64,000 bases of DNA, taken from JAWKWH01 sp963669415 (lineage in GTDB: Bacteria; Pseudomonadota; Alphaproteobacteria; Rhizobiales; Rhizobiaceae). Below, one piece after another: positions 8,425 to 17,295 of this stretch. Location of the stretch: NCBI GenBank assembly GCA_963669415.2, contig CAXXPS010000002.1:186001-250000 (forward strand), given 5' to 3'. The notes below the pieces were generated by a model. The model was not told the origin of the DNA, did no database searches, and saw only the letters and a list, made by a program, of their open reading frames with translations. How positions within the stretch are numbered: position 1 is the stretch's first letter; every line of letters starts with the position of its first letter. The position numbers were made by a program, and so were the translations under genes.

Positions 8425-8798
8425 ATGGGCCCAACGCCGAACAACTGCAGAATGACCGAAAGAGCGAAGAAACCTATCGAGGCGATGAAGGCTGAGCGGG
8501 CATAATGGCCGTAAACCTCGCGCATGACACCGCCAAAGGCGCGCTTGGCGTGATCGTTCATTGGGCGCGTCTGTTCATCGAGATGGATCCAGACTTCTGT
8601 GCGTTTCGGCGGGCGCTTTGCTGCGGTGAACGCAAACCAAAGCAAAATGGCCGTCATCAACAGGGCCAAAATGGCGCCTGCTCTAAACGACATGACCGGA
8701 TGGAATGAAAATGAAAGCATGATGACGCAAATCGCCAGCGAGCCGAAAAACACGGCACGTCCGACGCAGAAAAAGGCGACATTACGTACTTTTTCCAT
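8415..8798 (-). CDS. Small inner-membrane protein, unknown function
   Basis: The 127-residue protein starts at ATG 8798 (MEKVRNVAFFCVG); the frame continues upstream but has no ribosome site there. Three hydrophobic segments are visible, about residues 8-30, 35-57 and 101-122, with a soluble loop (RPPKRTEVWIHLDEQTRP) between the second and third. I do not recognise a family. It lies between an HD hydrolase gene, which it overlaps tail to tail, and an anti-sigma gene on the same strand 87 bp upstream. It might be part of the sigma/anti-sigma unit, but nothing in its sequence shows this. Confidence 0.65.
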   Translation of the reverse strand: MEKVRNVAFFCVGRAVFFGSLAICVIMLSFSFHPVMSFRAGAILALLMTAILLWFAFTAAKRPPKRTEVWIHLDEQTRPMNDHAKRAFGGVMREVYGHYARSAFIASIGFFALSVILQLFGVGPIHR

Positions 8799-8884
8799 CG
8801 ATTTGACCTGCGAAAGCCAGATTGCCGCCAAACTCACCAGATCGCAATTCACAATCCGCGGAGCGGCTTGGCACGCTCAGCGGA

Positions 8885-9667
8885 TTACCAGTCGTCGCTT
8901 GAGACCAGCTGGCGATAGGCATCGCGCGAGAGCTTCAACAACTCGTTTTCTTCCAGGCTTCCCGTGACAGCACAGGCATAGCCATGATCGAGCCAATAGA
9001 ATGCCCGTGCGCCGCGCTCTTCGACAAGCTGGAACCCGGTTTCGCCCTTGCTGTCCACCGTCGTGACATAGAGTGAAATGCGGTCGCCATTCTGGTTTTC
9101 ATACATGAATTGGGCTGCTGCGCGTTCGCCTGAGGGTAGCAGCCGCCCGCCAACAAGCGAAAAGTCATACTGTTCAAGGTTTGGAGCGACCAGGCTCAGG
9201 CCGACACGCTTCGACAGCCACGCAACCAGATGATCCTTTTCATTGGCGCCGACCTCCACCGTATGGCGCTTTTCTGCCGCATAAATGACGTGGGCGGCAA
9301 TTGCGTTGTCGGCAAGAAGACTGGCCTCGTTTGGGGTTTCGCCCGGTTGGGAGCCTGCAAGGTATCCCACGGCACCTCCCGCGACAAATAGAACGACGGC
9401 CGCAGCGGCCATCCAGATCTTGAAGCCGCCGGCCGAATTATCGTTAGCGCTTCGAACAGTTGAAAGCCGCGACGGCACCGGCTCGCCGGCGACAGGGTCA
9501 AGAGCGTCTTTCAGTGATTTGCGATCAGCAGCAAACTGCTCGAAACGCGCCTTTTCATCCGGATTTTCCTCCAGCCAGCGATTGAATTGCGCCATTCGCT
9601 CGGGCGGCAACTCGCCATCAAGCGCCATATGCAGGTCGGTATCGGAAAATGTCTTTTTCATAGTCAT
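8885..9667 (-). CDS. Membrane-anchored anti-sigma factor
   Basis: A 260-residue protein with a short cytoplasmic N-terminal helical domain (DTDLHMALDGELPPERMAQF), one membrane segment at about 84-105 (IWMAAAAVVLFVAGGAVGYLAG) and a periplasmic domain. This layout matches anti-sigma factors of group ECF systems. The zinc-binding H-x3-C-x2-C motif of ZAS proteins is absent. The start overlaps the stop of the ECF sigma gene by ATGA (start 9667); an ATG at 9661 also fits. It presumably holds the upstream sigma factor at the membrane until a stress signal is perceived. Confidence 0.85.
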   Translation of the reverse strand: MTMKKTFSDTDLHMALDGELPPERMAQFNRWLEENPDEKARFEQFAADRKSLKDALDPVAGEPVPSRLSTVRSANDNSAGGFKIWMAAAAVVLFVAGGAVGYLAGSQPGETPNEASLLADNAIAAHVIYAAEKRHTVEVGANEKDHLVAWLSKRVGLSLVAPNLEQYDFSLVGGRLLPSGERAAAQFMYENQNGDRISLYVTTVDSKGETGFQLVEERGARAFYWLDHGYACAVTGSLEENELLKLSRDAYRQLVSSDDW

Positions 9668-10179
9668 TCCACGACCCTGATAGTTCTGCTGCGTCCGGGA
9701 TCACTCAGGAGGCTTCGTAACTCATCGCGCCCCCTGGCAATCCGTGACATCAAGGTGCCTGCCGGCACATCAAGAATTCCAGCCGCCTCTGCGTAGGAAA
9801 AACCTTCTACTGCGACCAGCGTGAGTGCGGCGCGCCGGTCCGGATCAATCTGCTGCAGTGCGTCCAAAACGTCCCGGGCGACCAGTTTTTCGTGCTGTTC
9901 TGCACCGGATTTTGCCTGCGAGCCATCCATATCGGAGATCGGAATGACTTCGCCCCTGCGTTGCTCCTTTCGAACCGTATCGATGAAAATATTATGCATG
10001 ATCGTAAACAACCAACGCCGCGGATTTTCGCCGGTCTGCCAATTTTCCATGCGTTTGAACGCTCTTTCGAGACTGTCTTGAACCAAATCGTCGGCCCGGT
10101 CGGAATCGCGCATCAGCGAACGGGCGTAACGCCGCAAGCGGGGTATTTCCGCCAGTATCGCTTTTTGCCGGTCTTTCAT
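9664..10179 (-). CDS. ECF-type RNA polymerase sigma factor
   Basis: This 171-residue sigma-70 family protein has region 2 in residues 1-80 (RYARSLMRDSDRADDLVQDSLERAF, WLFTIMHNIFIDTVRK) and region 4 near 100-155 (LVAVEGFSYAEAAGILDVPAGTLMSRIARGRDELR). Regions 1.1 and 3 are missing, as expected for ECF factors. The anti-sigma gene follows directly and overlaps it, the standard arrangement for reciprocal control. The 226-bp gap upstream (10180-10405) separates it from the divergent MFS gene and should hold its promoter, possibly autoregulated. The regulon cannot be read from this window. Confidence 0.92.
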   Translation of the reverse strand: MKDRQKAILAEIPRLRRYARSLMRDSDRADDLVQDSLERAFKRMENWQTGENPRRWLFTIMHNIFIDTVRKEQRRGEVIPISDMDGSQAKSGAEQHEKLVARDVLDALQQIDPDRRAALTLVAVEGFSYAEAAGILDVPAGTLMSRIARGRDELRSLLSDPGRSRTIRVVE

Positions 10180-10405
10180 GAGCCCAATTTCAATCCGATG
10201 CCCGTTCGATAATTTGATACCTGATTGAAGCTTGGCTTTCGGTAATACGCAAGGCCCCGCCGGGTCTTCATGTGCATCAACGTGGAGAAGAGGAAATTAT
10301 TCCGCCGTGCGTACTACAAAATTTCATGACCGTTCAGTCAAATTTGGTTGTGGGAACAGCAGTTTCGGTTAGTGTGGCGACCCAATTTCCGCGAGGGAGC
10401 TGACA

Positions 10406-11629
10406 GTGGAGCAAACAGGCGCAAAAACGCATATTCCGTGGCTGATCATCACTTGCGGATGCATTATTGCGCTGCTCGCATTTGGTCCGCGCTCGGCTAT
10501 GGGCTTCTTCCAATTGCCAATGCTGGCTGATACCGGCTGGGACCGTACGACCTTCGGTCTGGCAATGGCGATTCAAAACCTGCTCTGGGGCATCAGTCAG
10601 CCAATATTCGGTGCATTGGCTGACAAATATGGCGCGTGGCGGATGCTGTCGCTCGGTGGCATACTTTATGCTGCCGGATTGGCGATGATGGCCGCTCCCT
10701 CATCTCCGCTGATGCTGCATATTGGCGGCGGCGTTTTGGTTGGCGTCGGCGTTGGAGCAGGCTCATTCGGGATAGTCCTGGCTGCGTTTGCGCGAAATGT
10801 TGCCCCTGAACATCGCAGTTTTGTGTTCGGTGTCGGTACCGCTGCAGGTTCGGCGGGCATGTTCGTGTTCGCACCGCTCAGCCAAGGCTTGATCGACGCT
10901 GTTGGCTGGTCTGATACACTTGTCTATATGTCCTTGTTAATGCTGGTTATTCCAGTGCTGGCAATACCATTGCGCGGCAATGCAGCCAGTGGACTGACAT
11001 CCAGGCATGAAATGGAACAGACAGTTGCCGAAGCGCTTCGCGAAGCCTTCAAGCATCAAAGTTATCTTCTGCTAATCGCTGGGTTCTTTGTCTGCGGTTT
11101 TCAAGTTGCCTTCATCACCGCGCATTTTCCGGCCTATTTGGGTGATATTGGTATTGACGCCAATTATGCGGTTCTGGCGCTGGCCTTGATTGGTTTCTTC
11201 AATATTATCGGTTCCCTGGCTTCCGGTATTATTGGCCAAAAATACTCCAAACCGCTATTTCTGGCACTTCTATACATAGCCAGATCTATTGCCGTGACGG
11301 CATTTCTGCTGCTGCCGCAAACGCCTACAAGCGTTACGATATTTGCAATTGTTATGGGTCTATTGTGGCTTTCGACCGTCGCGCCAACCAATGCGCTGGT
11401 GGCCATAATGTTTGGCACCCGTCACCTGGGTATGCTTGGTGGAATCGTATTTTTCTCTCATCAGGTCGGATCATTTCTGGGTGTGTGGTTGGGTGGGTAT
11501 CTCTACGACCAGTTCGGCACCTATGATCCAGTATGGTGGCTGGGTGTTGCGCTCGGCATCTTTGCTGCGATCGTGCATTGGCCAATCAAGGAACGCGCAG
11601 TTGAGAGGCCGGCGATGGCAGCAGCCTAG
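10406..11629 (+). CDS. Major facilitator superfamily transporter
   Basis: A 407-residue polytopic protein with about twelve hydrophobic segments. The MFS loop motif between segments 2 and 3 reads GALADKYGAWRML, and the two six-helix halves are joined by a charged loop near residues 195-210. The start is GTG at 10406, preceded by GCGAGGGAG. It most resembles oxalate/formate- or monocarboxylate-type carriers in overall character, but the substrate is not determined. It is divergent from the sigma-factor gene and ends 31 bp before the convergent monooxygenase-like gene. Confidence 0.88.
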   Translation: MEQTGAKTHIPWLIITCGCIIALLAFGPRSAMGFFQLPMLADTGWDRTTFGLAMAIQNLLWGISQPIFGALADKYGAWRMLSLGGILYAAGLAMMAAPSSPLMLHIGGGVLVGVGVGAGSFGIVLAAFARNVAPEHRSFVFGVGTAAGSAGMFVFAPLSQGLIDAVGWSDTLVYMSLLMLVIPVLAIPLRGNAASGLTSRHEMEQTVAEALREAFKHQSYLLLIAGFFVCGFQVAFITAHFPAYLGDIGIDANYAVLALALIGFFNIIGSLASGIIGQKYSKPLFLALLYIARSIAVTAFLLLPQTPTSVTIFAIVMGLLWLSTVAPTNALVAIMFGTRHLGMLGGIVFFSHQVGSFLGVWLGGYLYDQFGTYDPVWWLGVALGIFAAIVHWPIKERAVERPAMAAA

Positions 11630-11659
11630 TGCTGCCAAGCCGGATGTATCCAAATCAAC

Positions 11660-11956
11660 TCAATCCCGCGTCGAAGCAACCAGCCGAATTGTAGTCGTCG
11701 ACGGTGGACCGGGAAACCGGTCTTTTGAACCTTCCCGGTACTCGTTGAAAGGCGCACTGTCGAGAAAACGCTGCTTTGCGGAATCATCGTCAAACTCGAG
11801 TACCGCGATAAATTTTGTTGGGTCGTCGGTTTCGAATGCAGCGTAATTGTAGCCCTTGTCACCGATAGCCTTCAGGCCGGCAACGAAAGATTTCAGCGCC
11901 TCAACCTGGGCATCCGCTTTTCCCTCATTGACCGTATATTCGACAAGCAAGCTCAT
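11660..11956 (-). CDS. Antibiotic-biosynthesis-monooxygenase (ABM/YgiN)-like small protein
   Basis: A 98-residue protein starting MSLLVEYTVNEGK with a single ferredoxin-like ABM fold: YNYAAFETDDPTKFIAVLEFDDDSAKQRFLDSAPF. Members form dimers and act on quinones or as heme- or flavin-free monooxygenases, but many have no known role. It is the last of three small minus-strand genes (YCII, MAPEG, ABM) which may be co-transcribed, although each gap is 42 to 82 bp. Confidence 0.75.
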   Translation of the reverse strand: MSLLVEYTVNEGKADAQVEALKSFVAGLKAIGDKGYNYAAFETDDPTKFIAVLEFDDDSAKQRFLDSAPFNEYREGSKDRFPGPPSTTTIRLVASTRD

Positions 11957-11998
11957 AAGTTTTACTCCTATCCCATTGAATGACCGTGATTTTTGCAG

Positions 11999-12409
11999 TC
12001 AGGCCATATTTGCCACGATTTCCCAGGCAAACACGACCAGGCACAGCCACGCGACCACAAATATCAGCGTTCTCAGCATGATGACGCCAATCCCGGTTAA
12101 CATCACCACCGCGTGCGCAATACGAGCCCAGAAGAATATCGCCGCGGCAAGAGCTGTAGCAGCGGTTGAAACACCCGCCAAATGGGCAACAATAACAAGA
12201 CCAGCGAAGGCGCCGAATTGTTCCACCAGATTGATATGGGCTCGGTTGGCACGCCGGAGCCAGGCCGGCATTGCGTCAACATCGCGAAGGTTCTGATAGT
12301 CTTCAGGCGTCAAAATGCCTTGGTTCATCACCTGACCGGCAATGAACGGAACCCACAAAACAGCAAGAAGTATGGATGTCAGAAACAGATACCAGAGTTC
12401 GGTGGTCAT
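11999..12409 (-). CDS. MAPEG-family membrane protein
   Basis: A 136-residue, four-helix membrane protein. The stretch MNQGILTPEDYQNLRDVDAMPAW followed by LRRANRAHINLVEQFGAFAGLV is characteristic of the bacterial MAPEG family, including the conserved RAxRAHxNxxE pattern. MAPEG proteins are membrane-associated enzymes of glutathione and eicosanoid metabolism; the bacterial ones are mostly uncharacterised. It sits between YCII and ABM genes on the same strand. Confidence 0.85.
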   Translation of the reverse strand: MTTELWYLFLTSILLAVLWVPFIAGQVMNQGILTPEDYQNLRDVDAMPAWLRRANRAHINLVEQFGAFAGLVIVAHLAGVSTAATALAAAIFFWARIAHAVVMLTGIGVIMLRTLIFVVAWLCLVVFAWEIVANMA

Positions 12410-12491
12410 CGATTTTCCTCCCCTAGCAGTAAATAAACGGGAACGCAGTCAGCGCTCCCGCAATCATTATAACGTCGAAACGGCCTCTGAC

Positions 12492-12800
12492 CTACATGTC
12501 CATCGCTTCGGCGACTTCCACGGAGCCGTGATCGAGGATCGGGCAACCCTTGGCCATCTCGCACGCCGCGTCGATGCTGTCTGCCTCAACCAGCGAATAG
12601 CCGGAAATTGGATTGGCGCCGCCACCGTCTTCAACGCCGCCAGACGTTACGGTTTTTGACATCCCGGCTGGATTGCCGCCGTCTATGACTGCGCTGCCGA
12701 GGCCCGCAAACCAAGACTGCCACGCAGCCATGACCTTCTGCCCTTCTTCGGGGGTCTCCGGCATTTTGCCGCCGTGATATGCAAAGATGTATTTTGCCAT
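12492..12800 (-). CDS. YCII-related (DGPF-type) protein
   Basis: A 102-residue protein beginning MAKYIFAYHGGKMPETPEE, then AAWQSWFAGLGSAVIDGGNP and GYSLVEADSIDAACEMAKGCP, the recognisable pattern of YCII-related/DGPF proteins. These small ferredoxin-like dimers have poorly known functions, and some relatives are associated with ECF sigma systems. Here the sigma gene is about 2.3 kb away, so no link is claimed. The gene is preceded by a 217-bp gap facing the next gene. Confidence 0.8.
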   Translation of the reverse strand: MAKYIFAYHGGKMPETPEEGQKVMAAWQSWFAGLGSAVIDGGNPAGMSKTVTSGGVEDGGGANPISGYSLVEADSIDAACEMAKGCPILDHGSVEVAEAMDM

Positions 12801-13017
12801 TTTGGTATCTCCCAGTTGTCAATAAATTCCACTGCAGATGAACTTCAATAAAGGACGCTCGGATGAGCAGTCCGTATCAATGACGCTCGCCGGATTTAAT
12901 TTCCGACAACACCATTCAATTTCGTGACGAGGCCAAGGTCAGCACCCTAGTCGCACAACTTGATCATATGCTAATGTTCTGTATCCAACCAAACTTGTTA
13001 CGAAAGGGGGCAAGTAT

Positions 13018-13575
13018 ATGCCGGCGGCCAAAAAACACTTTCGCTATGCCGACGCGCTGATCAGCGCCTCCGTCAAAGAATTCTCCAAAAAAGGTCCGCG
13101 AGCCAGCAAACGGGCGGTAATTGCGGCGACAAAAGCACCCGCAAAGGCCAGCTACACCGCAAGCTACAATGAGGACAAGCGGCGCCGGCCCAACAACCCA
13201 AAAAGTAACTGGAGCGCAACGGCAGCAACGGTCAACCGGAATATTGAGAACACCGTCTGGAAAACCACAAAGTCCGCCTACAAAAAGGTCAAACGGGAAA
13301 AATCAGAGCTTTATCAGCCAGTTATCGGAAACGGCACCTCGTATGCCGCACTGCTTGGACTGGCTGCAAACCGGCGTCAACTACCGACTGGGATGTCGCG
13401 CCGTGCGCTGTTGATTGGCGGCAGTATAACGCTGACATCAGCCTTGGTTTTGGCCAGTACAGATGCCCGGGCCGAGAACTGGGGATATGTCAACGAGGTC
13501 AAATCCGACATCAATGCCTATGTGGCAAGCAAACGACCGTCGATTGAGGCATCTTTGCGCGCCGGACTGCGATAG
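13018..13575 (+). CDS. Hypothetical protein: basic N-terminal half plus internal Tat-like signal segment
   Basis: I do not recognise this 185-residue protein. Residues 1-105 are strongly basic and rich in Lys, Arg, Ala, Ser and Asn (KKGPRASKR, NEDKRRRPNNPKSN). Starting at Met126 there is SRRALLIGGSITLTSALVLAS and then an AxA-like site (DARA/EN), which on its own would be a good twin-arginine or Sec signal peptide for a 30-residue mature peptide. Either the protein is a single-pass membrane protein with a basic cytosolic domain, or the internal ATG at 13393 is a second start. The ATG at 13018 follows AAAGGGGGCA. It converges on smpB with a 3-bp gap. Confidence 0.6.
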   Translation: MPAAKKHFRYADALISASVKEFSKKGPRASKRAVIAATKAPAKASYTASYNEDKRRRPNNPKSNWSATAATVNRNIENTVWKTTKSAYKKVKREKSELYQPVIGNGTSYAALLGLAANRRQLPTGMSRRALLIGGSITLTSALVLASTDARAENWGYVNEVKSDINAYVASKRPSIEASLRAGLR

Positions 13576-13578
13576 ACA

Positions 13579-14049
13579 TCAACCACGCTCTTTCATAAGA
13601 CGCGCCTTTTCGCGGTTCCAGTCGCGTTTGCGCTCGGTTTCGCGCTTGTCGTGCAGTTTCTTGCCGCGAGCGATAGCGAGCAAAAGTTTCGCGCGACCGC
13701 GATCGTTGAAATAGATTTTTAGCGGCACCATGGTCATGCCTTCACGGTCGACGGCCTGAGCGAGGCGCGCCATTTCGCGCTTGTTCAACAACAGCTTGCG
13801 GCGGCGGCGTGGCTCGTGATTATTCCGGTTTCCCTGAAGATATTCGGGCACATAGGAATTGATGAGCCAAATCTCGCCATCTTCCACGGCCGCATAGCTT
13901 TCCTGAATGTTGGCCTGACCTTCGCGCATGGATTTTACCTCGGTGCCGGTCAACACCAGACCGGCCTCGATCGTGTCCATCACCTCGTAGGAAAAGCGCG
14001 CTTTCCGGTTCTCAGCGACCGGCCGTGTCTTGTTCTTGTCTTTGGCCAT
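13579..14049 (-). CDS. smpB: SsrA-binding protein SmpB
   Basis: The 156-residue protein is an unmistakable SmpB: ENRKARFSYEVMDTIEAGLVLTGTEVKS at the start, INSYVPEY in the barrel and a basic C-terminal tail (LHDKRETERKRDWNREKARLM) that enters the decoding site. It delivers alanyl-tmRNA to stalled ribosomes in trans-translation. It lies 16 bp downstream of dapA on the same strand, a conserved arrangement in Rhizobiales. The tmRNA gene itself is not recognised in this window. Confidence 0.97.
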   Translation of the reverse strand: MAKDKNKTRPVAENRKARFSYEVMDTIEAGLVLTGTEVKSMREGQANIQESYAAVEDGEIWLINSYVPEYLQGNRNNHEPRRRRKLLLNKREMARLAQAVDREGMTMVPLKIYFNDRGRAKLLLAIARGKKLHDKRETERKRDWNREKARLMKERG

Positions 14050-14065
14050 GACATTGCAGCGCTGA

Positions 14066-14947
14066 TCAGTTTACCAGCCCAACGTGGCGCATGGCGGCGT
14101 CGATTGCTTCAGCGGCAGGTTTCGCGACGGAAACCATTGGCGAACGCAGAACATTTTCGCAACGGCCGAGTTTTGACAGTCCATATTTGGCGCCCGAAAC
14201 ACCGGCTTCGAGAAAAATGGCCGTATGCAACGGCATCAGCAGATCCTGTAGCTCCAGCGCGCGCGCATGATTTCCGTCCAGCACTGCTGATTGAAACTCC
14301 GCGCACAATTTGGGGGCAACATTGGAGGTGACGGAGATAGCACCCACCCCTCCGTGGGCGTTAAAGCCGAGCGCGCTGGCATCTTCACCCGAAAGCTGAA
14401 TGAAGTCTGTTCCGCAGGTGGCTCGCTGTTCGCTGACGCGCTCGACCTTGCCGGTCGCGTCCTTCACGCCACGGATGTTGGGAAAGTCTGCAACCAGCCG
14501 GCCCATTGTCTCCGGCGTCATGTCGATGACCGATCGCGGCGGAATATTGTAGATGAATATCGGCAGGCTCGTTGCCTTTGCGACGGCACCGAAGTGTTCG
14601 TAAAGCCCACGCTGGTTGGGTTTGTTGTAATAAGGAGTAACCACCAGCACCGCATCGGCTCCGGCTGATTCCGCGTGCTGGCTCAGTTCAACCGCTTCAA
14701 CCGTATTGTTGGAGCCGGCGCCAGCAATGACTGGTACCCGGCCTGCAGCTGTTTCAACACACAACTCCACCACGCGTTTGTGCTCGTCATGGGTAAGTGT
14801 CGGCGATTCACCGGTTGTGCCGACCGGAACCAAGCCGTCGCTTCCTTCTTCAATCTGCCAGTCGACCAGCGCGCAAAAGGCCTTCTCATCCAGGCTGCCA
14901 TCGGACTGGAAAGGTGTGACGAGCGCGGTGAATGAGCCCTTGAACAT
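14066..14947 (-). CDS. dapA: 4-hydroxy-tetrahydrodipicolinate synthase
   Basis: A 293-residue class I aldolase-type TIM barrel that condenses pyruvate with aspartate semialdehyde in lysine and diaminopimelate synthesis. The Schiff-base lysine is K162 (GVKDATG), with Y133 (FIYNIPPRS) and the pyruvate-binding GTTGESPT at 43-50. Length and motifs are canonical. It is followed by smpB and is divergent from the lytic transglycosylase gene across 254 bp. Since it feeds peptidoglycan precursors, pairing with a peptidoglycan lyase gene is sensible, though this is inference. Confidence 0.97.
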   Translation of the reverse strand: MFKGSFTALVTPFQSDGSLDEKAFCALVDWQIEEGSDGLVPVGTTGESPTLTHDEHKRVVELCVETAAGRVPVIAGAGSNNTVEAVELSQHAESAGADAVLVVTPYYNKPNQRGLYEHFGAVAKATSLPIFIYNIPPRSVIDMTPETMGRLVADFPNIRGVKDATGKVERVSEQRATCGTDFIQLSGEDASALGFNAHGGVGAISVTSNVAPKLCAEFQSAVLDGNHARALELQDLLMPLHTAIFLEAGVSGAKYGLSKLGRCENVLRSPMVSVAKPAAEAIDAAMRHVGLVN

Positions 14948-15201
14948 GACTTTTACTCCGAATTCGGTGACGGGACGCCCCGTAGGCAGCGGGTTCTACC
15001 CCAATCGGGCCGCGCATACCAGTCGAAGTTGACAGGCGGTGCCACAGCGTTGCCGTGGAATCGTGCTGCGCTAGATATCCAATATGGTTGGCATTTGAAC
15101 GAAACAGGTAATCTTTGCTTAACTTGTTGTTTATCGGAGCCTTTTAGGATGGAGCGCGAATCCGGCAAATTGCCGGTAATGATGGCTGCAGGTGTATTGC
15201 G

Positions 15202-17295
15202 TTGAAGCGGCAGGAATTACAGGGTCTCATTGCGGTTACGCTTGCGGTATCGGTTGCCGCCAGTTCCATCGGATATGGGCTTGAATTGCCCAAACTCGGC
15301 GTGCCTTTGCCAACGCCAAGGCCCGCCGGAATAATCACCGGCTCAATCGACAACAGCGCCAAGACATCTGCGCTACCGGCGAGGGTTTCGGTCGTAACGG
15401 CTGAGCAGGCGGCTGCCGGCGGCAATCTTGACGCGCTGAAATCCGGTTTCGATGGTTTGTCGCGCGGCGATGTCAATGCAACCCGAAAGGCAATCAAGGG
15501 CCTTCCCGCCAATTCACTCGACAGGCGGATTTTGGAGTGGTCGCTGGCGCTTAATGGCGGCGAAGAAGTGTCAAGCCGCGAAATTGCGAAACTTGCAGGC
15601 AAACTTGCCGGATGGCCGGGTGTCAAGACCATGCGGCGCAATAGTGAAAAAGCGCTTTTTCGCGACAAACAGTCGGCAAAAATCATTATCGGCGCGTTTG
15701 GCGGTACTCCCCCATCCACGCCCGAAGGCGCCATCGTGCTGACCCGGGCACTGCTGGAAATCGGCGACAAGAAGGGCGCACGCAAGAAGCTTGCTTCGTT
15801 TTGGCGCAATGCCAAGATGGATGCGAAATTCGAAGCGGCCATCCTCAAGGAATTCGGCCGGTTTATTCCCTCAGGAGCACACCGGTTTCGCATGGAGAGA
15901 ATGCTTTACGATGACCGCGTTCGCTCGGCCGGTCGCGTCGCGAAGCTGGCCGGCGCCGAAGCACTGTTCAATGCCTGGTCGGCGGTTATCCGGCGCAAGT
16001 CAAATGCGGGCAAATTGCTGCGGAAAGTTCCGCAAAACCAGCAATCGGCCGGTTATCTGTTTGCCAAAGCACAACACCAGCGCCGGCAGGAGAAATTTTC
16101 CGATGCCGCCAAGACTATCGCCAAGGCGCCCAGCGACCAGATGCGGTTGGTTGATCCTGATGAATGGTGGACCGAGCGGCGGGTGCTGGCGCGCGAGCTC
16201 GTTGACATTGGCGAGGTGAAGTTAGCCTACCAGACCGTTTCCCGACATGCAGCAGCCAGCGCGGGAAAGATAGCGGACGCGGAGTTCCATTCCGGCTGGT
16301 ATGCACTTCGTGCATTGCGTGACCCGAAAGCGGCGGCATTACATTTCTCGCGCATCGCGGAAATCTCCAAGGGACCGATATCCCGGGCTCGCGCGTTCTA
16401 CTGGATGGGCAGAGCTGCAGAAGACGGCGGGCCTGGAGATCCCGGTTCGCTCTATGCGAAAGCCGCACGCTACGGAACCAGTTTCTATGGTCAGTTGGCG
16501 GCCGCCAAATTGGGGCGCAACACGATAGAAATCGGTTATCCCAGGCCTTCTGATGCCGACCGCGAGACATTTGAGTTGCGCGAAGCTGTTCATGCCATCA
16601 GGCGGATTGAAGCCGCAGGCCACGAAAAACGGGCCAATCTACTCTATCGGTCACTTGCAAGAGAACTGAAGAGCAGCGGCGAACTGGCCTTGCTGGCTGT
16701 GATGGCGGAGCGCCGGGGCGATCATCGCCTGGCCTTGCAAGTGGGCAAAATCGCAGCAGCGCGCGGCATCAATATCGGTGCCCTGGCCCATCCGCTGGGC
16801 GCAATCCCTGCTGCCGCCAAGATTGATGGCAGTCGCGCGCTGGCTTACGCGGTGGCAAGGCAGGAAAGCGAATTCAACACCGGTGCGGTTTCAAAAGCCG
16901 GAGCCCGGGGGCTTCTTCAATTGATGCCGGGAACGGCAAAAGACGTGGCGCGAAAGACCGGCGTGGCCTTTTCCAAACAGCGGCTGACCAGTGACGCCGG
17001 ATACAATGCCTCGCTTGGTTCGGCCTATCTGCAGGAACAACTTTCCAGATTTGGCGGTTCCTATGTTTTGACCTTTGCCGCCTATAATGCCGGACCCCGG
17101 CGGGCCGAAGACTGGATCAAACGCTATGGCGACCCGCGAAAAATGTCGACAGAGCGGGTTATCGACTGGATCGAGCGCATTCCGTTTTCCGAAACGCGCA
17201 ATTATGTTCAGCGGGTGATGGAGAACTACCAGGTTTACAAATTGCGGCTTTCAGGCTCGTTCGATATCGCCGGCGATTTGAAAAGGGGCCGCTAG
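15202..17295 (+). CDS. Soluble lytic murein transglycosylase (Slt70-like)
   Basis: The 697-residue protein has an N-terminal secretion signal, a long alpha-helical superhelical region (about 80-530) and a C-terminal SLT domain. The catalytic Glu is E555 in ARQESEFN, followed by SKAGARGLLQLMPGTA and AYNAGPRRAEDWI. It cleaves the MurNAc-GlcNAc bond to leave 1,6-anhydroMurNAc in the periplasm. The start is TTG at 15202; no ATG in frame lies nearby. Its TAG stop is formed by the TA target and the first G of a MITE-like element; removing the element with one TA would restore a TAA at the same place, so the protein is unchanged. Confidence 0.92.
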   Translation: MKRQELQGLIAVTLAVSVAASSIGYGLELPKLGVPLPTPRPAGIITGSIDNSAKTSALPARVSVVTAEQAAAGGNLDALKSGFDGLSRGDVNATRKAIKGLPANSLDRRILEWSLALNGGEEVSSREIAKLAGKLAGWPGVKTMRRNSEKALFRDKQSAKIIIGAFGGTPPSTPEGAIVLTRALLEIGDKKGARKKLASFWRNAKMDAKFEAAILKEFGRFIPSGAHRFRMERMLYDDRVRSAGRVAKLAGAEALFNAWSAVIRRKSNAGKLLRKVPQNQQSAGYLFAKAQHQRRQEKFSDAAKTIAKAPSDQMRLVDPDEWWTERRVLARELVDIGEVKLAYQTVSRHAAASAGKIADAEFHSGWYALRALRDPKAAALHFSRIAEISKGPISRARAFYWMGRAAEDGGPGDPGSLYAKAARYGTSFYGQLAAAKLGRNTIEIGYPRPSDADRETFELREAVHAIRRIEAAGHEKRANLLYRSLARELKSSGELALLAVMAERRGDHRLALQVGKIAAARGINIGALAHPLGAIPAAAKIDGSRALAYAVARQESEFNTGAVSKAGARGLLQLMPGTAKDVARKTGVAFSKQRLTSDAGYNASLGSAYLQEQLSRFGGSYVLTFAAYNAGPRRAEDWIKRYGDPRKMSTERVIDWIERIPFSETRNYVQRVMENYQVYKLRLSGSFDIAGDLKRGR

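Noticed and set aside
15149..15205. 18-codon frame MERESGKLPVMMAAGVLR overlapping the transglycosylase TTG start
   Set aside because: The AGG lies directly against the ATG without spacing, and no hydrophobic or conserved feature supports a leader peptide.
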